From positions 1 through 64,000 of the forward strand of contig JAZNGA010000030.1 in the NCBI GenBank assembly GCA_045576235.1: DNA of 64,000 nt. Direction: 5' to 3'. Under the pieces are notes generated by a model. It saw only the letters and a program-made list of their open reading frames with translations, searched no databases and was not told where the DNA came from. Below, piece after piece: positions 49,349-56,689 of the stretch. The translations under genes were made by a program, and so were the position numbers. Every line of letters begins with the position of its first letter. The first letter of the stretch is position 1. Origin of the DNA: SIG437 sp045576235 (GTDB taxonomy: Bacteria; Bacillota; Clostridia; UBA1381; UBA9506).

Positions 49349-49549
49349 GTGGAGTTCAGACAAAGATTAAGGCAGCTAAGAGAAAAGAAAAGAATTAGCA
49401 GAAAGGTCCTATCTGAACTGTGTGGATTGAACTCTGATGCAGTCAGACGATATGAAAGAGGGGAAACAGAGCCGACTTTGCCCTCACTCATTGCGATAGC
49501 AGAATATTTTGAAGTGTCGATTGATTACCTCATCGGAAAAGACAACTAA
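49349..49549 (+). CDS. XRE-family HTH regulator
   Basis: 66 residues containing one complete XRE domain (RLRQLREKKRISRKVLSELC, GLNSDAVRRYERGETEPTLP, IAEYFEVSIDYLIG). GTG start after GGGGGATAAGCG. It is the last gene before the terminator and the terminase region, so it may regulate late genes. Confidence 0.8.
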   Translation: MEFRQRLRQLREKKRISRKVLSELCGLNSDAVRRYERGETEPTLPSLIAIAEYFEVSIDYLIGKDN

Positions 49550-49550
49550 A

Positions 49551-49579
49551 AGACCTCATTATGAAGGTCTTTTCTTTTT
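49551..49579 (+). terminator. Terminator at the end of the early region
   Basis: AAGACCT pairs with AGGTCTT around CATTATGA, followed by TTCTTTTT. Confidence 0.75.
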
Positions 49580-49757
49580 AGAAATTTTTTGAAAGTCCAC
49601 TTTTAAGTGGAATATTGCCTGGAATTTGTGATAGTGTTTTTATGAGGAGAGCGGAAAGCACTTGTTTAAACCTCCTCAGATAAAATTTTATAAAAACATT
49701 TGGGCGATGTTCCTCTATTCTGATAGAGGTTTTGTAGTTTAGATACGCAATTGTGGA
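49580..49757. other. Structured gap before terminase (cos/pac or regulatory RNA candidate)
   Basis: Hairpins CCACTT/AAGTGG, TGAGGAG/CTCCTCA and CCTCTAT/ATAGAGG occur in a row over about 170 bp without any gene. It lies between the early terminator and the small terminase gene, a common site for phage packaging signals. No clear promoter was found. Confidence 0.4.
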
Positions 49758-49770
49758 AGGTGGTGTTGGA

Positions 49771-50067
49771 ATGCCTGCAAACAGGGATAAACAGGGAAGA
49801 TTCATGAAAGGTCAGAGTGGAAATCCAAATGGCAGACCATCACTTCATCCCGATATAAAGAAATATGCAAAAGACTCTCCTAAGAGATTGAGAGATATTG
49901 CAGATGCAGAGGACACACCTGTAAGACTTAAAGCTGAGATAGAAAAATGGTTTGCTGAAATGTATTATGGCAAGTCGGCACAGCAAGTCACACTTGATGG
50001 TGAAGTCAATAGCAATGGAACAACAATTGTAAAGTTTGAAGGTGAGCTTGGAGAATGGGCGAAGTAA
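49771..50067 (+). CDS. Small terminase-like (DUF5681-type) protein
   Basis: 98 residues with KQGRFMKGQSGNPNGRPSLH, a motif found in the first gene of many phage packaging modules, then a helical region AKDSPKRLRDIADAEDTPVR and LKAEIEKWFAEMYYGK. ATG at 49771 follows AAGGTGGTGTTGGA. Its end overlaps the large terminase start by 13 nt. The role as small terminase is inferred from position and motif. Confidence 0.75.
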   Translation: MPANRDKQGRFMKGQSGNPNGRPSLHPDIKKYAKDSPKRLRDIADAEDTPVRLKAEIEKWFAEMYYGKSAQQVTLDGEVNSNGTTIVKFEGELGEWAK

Positions 50068-51473
50068 AAGAAGCTTTAATCTTTCAGCATTTAAGAGAAG
50101 AAGTTCCTAACCCTAAACAAATAGAGTTCTTTAAGACACAAGCAAGACATATAGGCTATGGCGGTGCAAGGGGTGGCGGTAAGTCGTGGGCAGGACGAAG
50201 AAAGGCTGTAATGCTTTGTATGAATTACGATGCGTTAAGAGTGTTACTGCTACGTAGAACAATGCCGGAACTTAGGAATAACCATATTATCCCATTACAG
50301 TCTGAATTGTATGGATATGCTAAATACAAGCAAGACGAGAGAAGTTTTCTTTTTCCCAATGGTAGCAGGCTTTTGCTTGGATATTGTGATAATGAGGGTG
50401 ACCTGCCACAATATCAGGGACAAGAATTTGATGTAATCATATTTGAAGAAGCAACACACTTTCCTGAAGAGTGGATTATATTTATAAACACATCACTGCG
50501 TACTACAAGGACGGACTTTAAACCGAGAACTTATTATACTACAAACCCCGGCGGAGTCGGTCACGAGTACATTAAACGTATATTCATAGATAGAAACTAT
50601 AAAGAGGGCGAAAACCCTGACGATTATGTATTCATACAAGCATCTGTATATGACAATAAGGTGCTTATGGAAGCTAACCCAGAGTATATAGATATGTTAA
50701 GGGCTTTGCCAGAGCATAAAAGGAAGGCACATCTTGACGGATGTTGGGATGTGTATGAAGGGCAAGTCTTTGAAGAGTTCAGGAATGACTCTACACATTA
50801 TAAAGATAGATGTTTCACTCATGTTATACATCCTTTTACACCACCGAGAGAATGGAAAATATGGCGTAGCTTTGACTTTGGTTATAGCAAGCCGTTCTCT
50901 TGTGCGTGGTGGGCGATAGACTATGACGGAAGGCTATATCGCATATTGGAGCTATACGGATGCGTGAAGAATGAGGCTGATGTTGGTGTTAAGTGGTCTC
51001 CTGAAGAGATATTTAAGGAGATAGCACGAATAGAGAATGAACATGAATGGTTAAAGGATAAACACATATACGGAGTGGCAGACCCCGCTATATGGGACAA
51101 GTCACACGGCATCAGTATAGCCGAACACGGCGAAAGGTACGGCATTTATTTTGATAAGGGCAAGAACGACAGACTAAACGGGAAAATGCAGGTGCATTAT
51201 AGGTTACGTTTCGATGAGAACGGAATACCTATGATGTACATATTCAGCAATTGCAAAGCCTTCATCCGCACTATTCCTACTCTGATGTATGATGCGAACA
51301 GACCTGAAGATGTTGATACAAAGCTTGAGGACCATTGTTATGACGAAACTAAATATCTTTGTGCGGCTAATCCTATGAAGCCTGTAAAGATAGAGAGCAG
51401 AAAACCTGATGTATATAATCCGCTTGACAATGATGATATAAAAGTCGATAGATATGCATTCTATCGTAGGTAA
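50055..51473 (+). CDS. terL: Terminase large subunit
   Basis: 472 residues. Walker A YGGARGGGKSWAGRRKA (about 35-51), Walker B VIIFEEATHF, motif III-like YYTTNPGGVGHEYIK, and a nuclease part with SFDFGYSKPFSCAWWAID and YGVADPAIWD whose Asp residues form the RNase H-like site. It drives ATP-dependent packaging into the capsid. ATG at 50055 overlaps the preceding gene. Confidence 0.95.
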   Translation: MGEVKEALIFQHLREEVPNPKQIEFFKTQARHIGYGGARGGGKSWAGRRKAVMLCMNYDALRVLLLRRTMPELRNNHIIPLQSELYGYAKYKQDERSFLFPNGSRLLLGYCDNEGDLPQYQGQEFDVIIFEEATHFPEEWIIFINTSLRTTRTDFKPRTYYTTNPGGVGHEYIKRIFIDRNYKEGENPDDYVFIQASVYDNKVLMEANPEYIDMLRALPEHKRKAHLDGCWDVYEGQVFEEFRNDSTHYKDRCFTHVIHPFTPPREWKIWRSFDFGYSKPFSCAWWAIDYDGRLYRILELYGCVKNEADVGVKWSPEEIFKEIARIENEHEWLKDKHIYGVADPAIWDKSHGISIAEHGERYGIYFDKGKNDRLNGKMQVHYRLRFDENGIPMMYIFSNCKAFIRTIPTLMYDANRPEDVDTKLEDHCYDETKYLCAANPMKPVKIESRKPDVYNPLDNDDIKVDRYAFYRR

Positions 51474-51490
51474 TAAAGAGGTGATACAGA

Positions 51491-53458
51491 TTGAATTTAG
51501 ACACACCAAACAGTAGAGGTAAGATAATAAGAGACTATCTTCCTGCGGCAATGCGGAAGCTTATGGGGCGAGATAAGGCACAGCCTGAAGGAGTCTCAAC
51601 CGAAGCTGTTACAGAGGGAACACAGGTGATTGATAAGAAAGCCATCGAAAAGGCGGCTGAAACATTAAAGAAGTACAAAGACGGCAAGAAGAATCTTGAA
51701 GATAGAATTGTAGAAGAAGAGCAATGGTGGAAGCTTCGTCATTGGGATGTAATCAATAATGGTAAGAATAATACAAGCGAACATCCCGAGCCGACATCAG
51801 CATGGATGTTTAACTCCATAGCGGCAAAACACGCTGACATTATGGATAACTACCCCGAGCCTAATGTGTTGCCGAGAGAAAGAGGAGACGAGGAATCAGC
51901 GAAAACACTCTCATCTATTCTTCCTGTTATATACGAGCGTAACAATTATGAGGAGACTTATTCTGATGCGGCATGGTACAAGCTCAAGCACGGTGTAGTG
52001 GCAAAGGGTGTATTTTGGAATACAGAGCTTGAAGAAGGTTTAGGGGATATTGATACACAGTTTATTGATATGCTCAATATCTTTTGGGAAGCTGGTATCA
52101 CAAACATACAGTCGAGCCGAGACTTGTTTATTGTCTCATTAAAGGACAATGACTTGTTAGAGATGGAATACCCACAGCTCAAAGGCAAGAACGGCGGTAA
52201 GGTTATTGATGTTAAACAATATGTATATGATGATACAGTAGATGTAACAAACAAGTCTGTAGTGGTGGATTGGTACTACAAGAAACGCAACTTAACAGGC
52301 AAGACAGTATTACACTTCTGTAAGTTCGTAGGTAATGAGGTGCTATTTGCATCAGAGAACGAGCCTGAATACGCAGAGAACGGCTTTTATAATCACGGCT
52401 TATATCCAGTTGAGTTTGACGTGCTTTTCCCTGAAGAAGGTACGCCAGTAGGCTTTGGATATATTGCTATTATGAAGTCGCCACAGATGTACATAGACAA
52501 GCTCCAGCAAGTAATCTTAGAAAATGCTATTGATGCAACAAATCCACGCTATTTTGCCAAGAAGAATGTAGGTATTAACATTGATGAATATAATGACAAG
52601 AGCAAAAAGATAGTTTGGGTAGAAGGCGATATAGACGATGAACGCTTAAAGCTCATAGATGTACCACAAGTAAGTGGTAGTGCATTAAATATACTTCAGA
52701 TGAAGATAGACGAGCTTAAGGAAACATCATCTAACCGAGATGTATCGCAAGGCTCAACCTCTGGCGGTGTAACTGCAGCTGCTGCTATTGCGGCATTGCA
52801 GGAAGCGGGAAACAAACAGAGCCGAGATATGATTTCAGCCTCTTATCGCTCATATACAAGGGAATGTTACCTTGCTATTGAATTGATGAGACAGTTCTAT
52901 GATGAAACAAGGTCTTTCCGCATCACAGGAGAGACAGGCAAATATGAGTTTATCGACTTCAATAATAAGATGATGCAGGGAGAGCCTATTCCTCCAGCTT
53001 ATGCAGGTCAGGAGTTTGAGCCTGATTATGTAGAGCTATTTCGTAAGCCTGTATATGACATCGTGGTTAAGCCTCAAAAGAGGTCGCCGTATTCGAAGAT
53101 GGCACAGAACGAGCTTGCAAAGGAAATGTACAGCATGGGATTTTTCAATCCTCAGCTTGCAGAGCAGACAATGACAGCCTTAGAGCTTATGGACTTTGAC
53201 GGCATTGAAGGCGTTAAAGAAAGAGTACAGCAAGGTCAAACCTTACTAAACATGGTACAACAGATGGCACAAGAGCTGGAGTTGCTGAAGGGTATGATGG
53301 GCGTTAATACAGGCAACGGAGTTCTAACTCCCGCTCCAAACAATGCTCAAATGAGTGGTGGAATGGGACAGGCACAGAAGAACGCACAGACCGAGACTAT
53401 GACAGGTTATGGAGAAAGGTTAGCATCAAGAGCTAATCCCGACATGAACAATGGTTAG
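51491..53458 (+). CDS. Portal protein (P22-like/podovirus type)
   Basis: 655 residues. N-terminal RIVEEEQWWKLRHWDVINNG, EPTSAWMFNSIAAKHADIMD and many helix/strand alternations typical of large portals, then SGGVTAAAAIAALQEAGNKQ and a Gln-rich tail (LAEQTMTALELMDFDGIEGV). TTG start 51491 follows GAGGTGATACAGA. It sits between terminase and the head genes, as a portal does. Twelve copies form the DNA channel. Confidence 0.88.
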   Translation: MNLDTPNSRGKIIRDYLPAAMRKLMGRDKAQPEGVSTEAVTEGTQVIDKKAIEKAAETLKKYKDGKKNLEDRIVEEEQWWKLRHWDVINNGKNNTSEHPEPTSAWMFNSIAAKHADIMDNYPEPNVLPRERGDEESAKTLSSILPVIYERNNYEETYSDAAWYKLKHGVVAKGVFWNTELEEGLGDIDTQFIDMLNIFWEAGITNIQSSRDLFIVSLKDNDLLEMEYPQLKGKNGGKVIDVKQYVYDDTVDVTNKSVVVDWYYKKRNLTGKTVLHFCKFVGNEVLFASENEPEYAENGFYNHGLYPVEFDVLFPEEGTPVGFGYIAIMKSPQMYIDKLQQVILENAIDATNPRYFAKKNVGINIDEYNDKSKKIVWVEGDIDDERLKLIDVPQVSGSALNILQMKIDELKETSSNRDVSQGSTSGGVTAAAAIAALQEAGNKQSRDMISASYRSYTRECYLAIELMRQFYDETRSFRITGETGKYEFIDFNNKMMQGEPIPPAYAGQEFEPDYVELFRKPVYDIVVKPQKRSPYSKMAQNELAKEMYSMGFFNPQLAEQTMTALELMDFDGIEGVKERVQQGQTLLNMVQQMAQELELLKGMMGVNTGNGVLTPAPNNAQMSGGMGQAQKNAQTETMTGYGERLASRANPDMNNG

Positions 53459-53771
53459 GGCGAATTATACAGTCGATGAAAGCACACATACATTGACGGT
53501 GGTAGGACACGCAAACTATGCGGAGTACGGCAAGGATATTGTGTGTGCTGGAGTATCGGCAATAGTACAAGCTCTTATAGGCTGGTGTGAGGAAAACTAT
53601 GAGACGGTTAACTGCATCAGCATAGACACGCAAGCTGGAGAGGTTATAATCTCCTGTGACGGTGGCGAGAATGTAGCCGCAGTCTTTCGTATGTCAACGA
53701 TTGGTCTGGAACAATTAGCATACAGCTATCCTGACCATGTACAAATAGATATTATCGGACTTGCCGATTGA
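53451..53771 (+). CDS. Phage Prp-like cysteine protease
   Basis: 106 residues homologous to the ribosomal-processing protease Prp: GHANYAEYGKDIVCAGVSAI gives the catalytic His20 and Cys32, followed by VNCISIDTQAGEVIISCDGG. Bacterial Prp removes the N-terminus of L27 and, in staphylococcal phage 80alpha, of scaffold and capsid proteins. Here the gene stands between portal and scaffold and overlaps the portal gene by 8 nt, so it is very likely the prohead maturation protease. Confidence 0.88.
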   Translation: MVRANYTVDESTHTLTVVGHANYAEYGKDIVCAGVSAIVQALIGWCEENYETVNCISIDTQAGEVIISCDGGENVAAVFRMSTIGLEQLAYSYPDHVQIDIIGLAD

Positions 53772-53807
53772 CTCTTGGGAACAGACCATGAGAAGGGAGA
53801 CAGTAAT

Positions 53808-54797
53808 ATGTCTAAAATGCTAAAAAAAATGTTCAAAGTAGATTTGCAGTTGTTCAATGATGGCGGAGCAACAGGCGGAGCAGAAGGCTCTGTAGCAGCT
53901 GCGGAGAACGCACCAAAGACTGAAAGTAAACCGAGCGGAGGCAGTCGCCGTTCAAAATCGGGCGAATTTAAAAACGTAGTATTCGGAAAGCAGGAAGGTA
54001 CAGCCGCTAACGAAACTACAAGCCTTGAAGCCGAAGGCAATCCTACGGGTGCAGGAAAAACAGATGTAACAACTACATCAAACACGCTTGAAGAACGCAG
54101 AAAAGCCTTTAACGACCTTATCAATGGTGAGTATAAGGACTTATACCAAGAAAACTTTCAACAGGTATTTGACAGGCGTTTCAAGCAAGTAAAGGGTATG
54201 GAAGCAGATTTAGCCGCACATAAAGAAGTCACAGATATGCTTATGAGCAGATATGGCGTAGATGATGTGGCGAAGCTTAAAACTGCCCTTACGGAAGATA
54301 ACGAATATTGGGAGTCAGTAGCAGAACAGCACGGTATGACAGTTGAACAGTACCACGCTATGCAGAAGCTGGAGCAGGAAAATAAAGAGCTTAAAGCAAT
54401 ACGCCAAAGACAAATTGGACAACAGCAGTTCCAACAGCAGATTGATAGCTGGTATAAAGAAGCAGACAAGGTAAAAGAGCTTTATCCTTCGTTTGACTTT
54501 AGAACAGAAGCACAAAACCCTGAATTTCTCAGCTTATTAAGAAATGGCAATAGTGTAGAACACGCATACAAAGTTCTTCATTTTGACGAATTAACGCAGA
54601 ACGCCGCAAGAGTAGCCGCACAGACAGCGGATGCACAGGCTCAAGCAAGAATTAAGTCAAAAGCTTCTCGACCTTCTGAGAATGGTACATCTTCCAAAAG
54701 TGCCGTCATTGTAAAAAATGATGTGTCTAATCTTACTCGTAAAGACAGAGCAGAGATAGCACGAAGAGTAGCACGGGGAGAAAAAATAGTATTTTAA
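53808..54797 (+). CDS. Phage scaffold protein with Prp-cleavable N-terminus
   Basis: 329 residues, mostly helical and charged (EQHGMTVEQYHAMQKLEQEN, KELKAIRQRQIGQQQF), basic C-terminus (RKDRAEIARRVARGEKIVF), as in scaffolds. Residues 9-17 read FKVDLQLFN, similar to the L27-type Prp site. An Ala/Gly-rich disordered stretch follows (about 18-70). ATG at 53808 follows AAGGGAGACAGTAAT. It lies between the protease and the major capsid protein genes. Confidence 0.82.
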   Translation: MSKMLKKMFKVDLQLFNDGGATGGAEGSVAAAENAPKTESKPSGGSRRSKSGEFKNVVFGKQEGTAANETTSLEAEGNPTGAGKTDVTTTSNTLEERRKAFNDLINGEYKDLYQENFQQVFDRRFKQVKGMEADLAAHKEVTDMLMSRYGVDDVAKLKTALTEDNEYWESVAEQHGMTVEQYHAMQKLEQENKELKAIRQRQIGQQQFQQQIDSWYKEADKVKELYPSFDFRTEAQNPEFLSLLRNGNSVEHAYKVLHFDELTQNAARVAAQTADAQAQARIKSKASRPSENGTSSKSAVIVKNDVSNLTRKDRAEIARRVARGEKIVF

Positions 54798-54833
54798 AAT
54801 AAGTCTCCCCGAAATTAGAAGGGAGAAAACATA

Positions 54834-55817
54834 ATGAAAGAATTTAAGTACAGTCTTCAGCTTTTTGCTGAAATGAACACAAACCTTACATCATCGGCTG
54901 GCTTAACAGACGAGATGAAAACCTATTATAGCGATTATCTCATTGATAACGCTATTCCAAAGCTGGTACACGACCAGTTCGGACAGAAACATCCTATTCC
55001 TAAGAACGGCGGTAAAACAATTGAGTTCAGAAAGTACAGTCCGTTGTCTAAACTTTTAGAGCCTATCTCAGAAGGTGTAACACCTGACGGACAGAGCCTT
55101 AATATGTCAACTATCGAGGCAACTGTAGCACAGTACGGCGGATATATTACACTTTCTGACGTTCTCTTACTTACAGCTATTGATAACAACTTAGTACAGG
55201 CTACTAAACTTCTAGGTGCTCAGGCAGGTAGCACACTTGATACAATCACAAGAGAAGTGTTAAACGGCGGTACTAATGTTATCTTCTCTGGCGGTAAAGA
55301 AGCGAGAGTTGACCTTGATGCGACATCTCTTCTCACTGTTGATGATATTAAGAAAGCAGTACGCTTACTTAAAACACAGAACGCAGAACAGATTAACGGC
55401 TCTTGGGTAGGTATTATTCATCCTGATATTGCATACGACCTCACAAACGACCCTGCTTGGAAAGATGTTAAAACATACTCTGACCCGTCAGACATTTACG
55501 AAGGTGAAATCGGTAAACTTTACGGCGTTCGTTTCGTAGAAACAACAGAGGCTAAAGTTTGGGCAGGTGCAGGTAGCGGCGGAAGAGCTGTATATTCAAC
55601 ACTTATTCTTGGCGATAACGCATACGGCGTAACTGAAATTTCAGGCGGAGGCTTACAGCATATCGTTAAACAGCTTGGTAGTGCTGGTACAGGCGACCCG
55701 CTCAACCAGAGAGCAACAGCAGGTTGGAAAGCTATAAAAGTTGCAGAGAGACTTGTTGAAAATTATATGGTCCGTATTGAATCAGGCTCAACATTTAATC
55801 CCACAGTAAATAACTAA
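54834..55817 (+). CDS. Major capsid protein (N4-gp56 family)
   Basis: 327 residues. Typical N4-gp56-type features are GLTDEMKTYYSDYLIDNAIP, GQKHPIPKNGGKTIEFRKYS, YGGYITLSDVLLLTAIDNNL, VGIIHPDIAYDLTNDPAWKD and a GEIGKLYGVRFVETTEAKVW strand. Residues 5-12 (KYSLQLFA) are a good Prp/L27 cleavage site, so about 11 residues are probably removed during maturation. Strong RBS GAAGGGAGAAAACATA. Confidence 0.92.
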   Translation: MKEFKYSLQLFAEMNTNLTSSAGLTDEMKTYYSDYLIDNAIPKLVHDQFGQKHPIPKNGGKTIEFRKYSPLSKLLEPISEGVTPDGQSLNMSTIEATVAQYGGYITLSDVLLLTAIDNNLVQATKLLGAQAGSTLDTITREVLNGGTNVIFSGGKEARVDLDATSLLTVDDIKKAVRLLKTQNAEQINGSWVGIIHPDIAYDLTNDPAWKDVKTYSDPSDIYEGEIGKLYGVRFVETTEAKVWAGAGSGGRAVYSTLILGDNAYGVTEISGGGLQHIVKQLGSAGTGDPLNQRATAGWKAIKVAERLVENYMVRIESGSTFNPTVNN

Positions 55818-55853
55818 ACTTCGTTATAGCGGAGTATGAAAGGAGAGGCCGTA

Positions 55854-56309
55854 ATGGCAAAAGATACAAAGACTGATGAAAAGCCTATCGTGAAAGAAAA
55901 TATAGGCGAAAACGCAGGCGAAACTATTAATCTTGCAGATGTGGCAGAACAGTACAAAAAGCAGATGGAAGAAATGCTTGCAAATGCTAAAGCTGAAGCC
56001 GAAAAGATTTTAGCTGGTGCAAAAGCTTCTGTTAGCGGAGAGGTGACGGAAGAGCAGAAAAAGGCTAACGAGGAACGCAAGGCATATTTGAATGAGCTTG
56101 TGGAAGTTAGACTCTTTAAGGACAATAACAAATACAAAGATGATGTGTATGTGTCTATAAATGGTGAAAACTGCGTAATTAAGCGCGGTATTCCTGTTAA
56201 AATTAAAAGGAAATTTGCGTTGTTGCTTGAAACTTCCGATATTCAGGATTACGAAACAAGTATTCTCATTGATGAAAAGTCTAATGAATTTGCAAGAGGC
56301 GAGTTATAA
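55854..56309 (+). CDS. Head-region phage protein
   Basis: 151 residues with an acidic N-terminus, a helical Ala/Glu/Lys stretch (about 28-75) and a small beta domain (VRLFKDNNKYKDDVYVSING, KRGIPVKIKRKFALLLETSD). Directly behind the capsid gene; a head decoration or capsid-associated protein is likely but not recognised. ATG at 55854 follows AAAGGAGAGGCCGTA. Confidence 0.65.
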   Translation: MAKDTKTDEKPIVKENIGENAGETINLADVAEQYKKQMEEMLANAKAEAEKILAGAKASVSGEVTEEQKKANEERKAYLNELVEVRLFKDNNKYKDDVYVSINGENCVIKRGIPVKIKRKFALLLETSDIQDYETSILIDEKSNEFARGEL

Positions 56310-56347
56310 CTGAATAGTCCGCGATAATAAAAATTCTATGACACGGC

Positions 56348-56379
56348 ATAGGGGTGACTTTAATTAGTTGCCCCTATTT
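56348..56379 (+). terminator. Terminator after the head genes
   Basis: ATAGGGG pairs with CCCCTAT around a 16-nt loop, followed by TTTCG. May only attenuate late transcription. Confidence 0.6.
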
Positions 56380-56398
56380 TCGTATAAAGGGGGTAAAT

Positions 56399-56674
56399 AT
56401 GCAAGATTTGATTAGACTTAAGGGCGGTAGCGGAGAAGTGCCTGACCTACAGGATAGAGAGCCAGCAGTCCATAAAAAAAATAAAGAACTTTACATTGGT
56501 ATAAATGGCGAAAATGTGCGTATGTGTGGTGCAAATGATTTAACAGAAATTAATAGCAAAATAAATGAAATCCTATCAGAAATAAGTACCCTCACAACGA
56601 CAATAGCCAACATAGAAAGTGAAATAACAAATATTAAATCTCGTTTGGGTGCATTAGAAACTTCGAGCGAGTGA
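56399..56674 (+). CDS. Fibre-type phage protein (head fibre or RBP-like N-terminus)
   Basis: 91 residues: MQDLIRLKGGSGEVPDLQDR followed by EPAVHKKNKELYIGINGENV and a C-terminal coiled coil (LTEINSKINEILSEISTLTT). The N-terminal motif (polar strand, GE/EPAV, LYIG) is the short trimeric domain seen in phage head fibres and tropism proteins. ATG at 56399 follows AAAGGGGGTAAAT. Confidence 0.65.
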   Translation: MQDLIRLKGGSGEVPDLQDREPAVHKKNKELYIGINGENVRMCGANDLTEINSKINEILSEISTLTTTIANIESEITNIKSRLGALETSSE

Positions 56675-56689
56675 GAAAGGAGATAGCAA

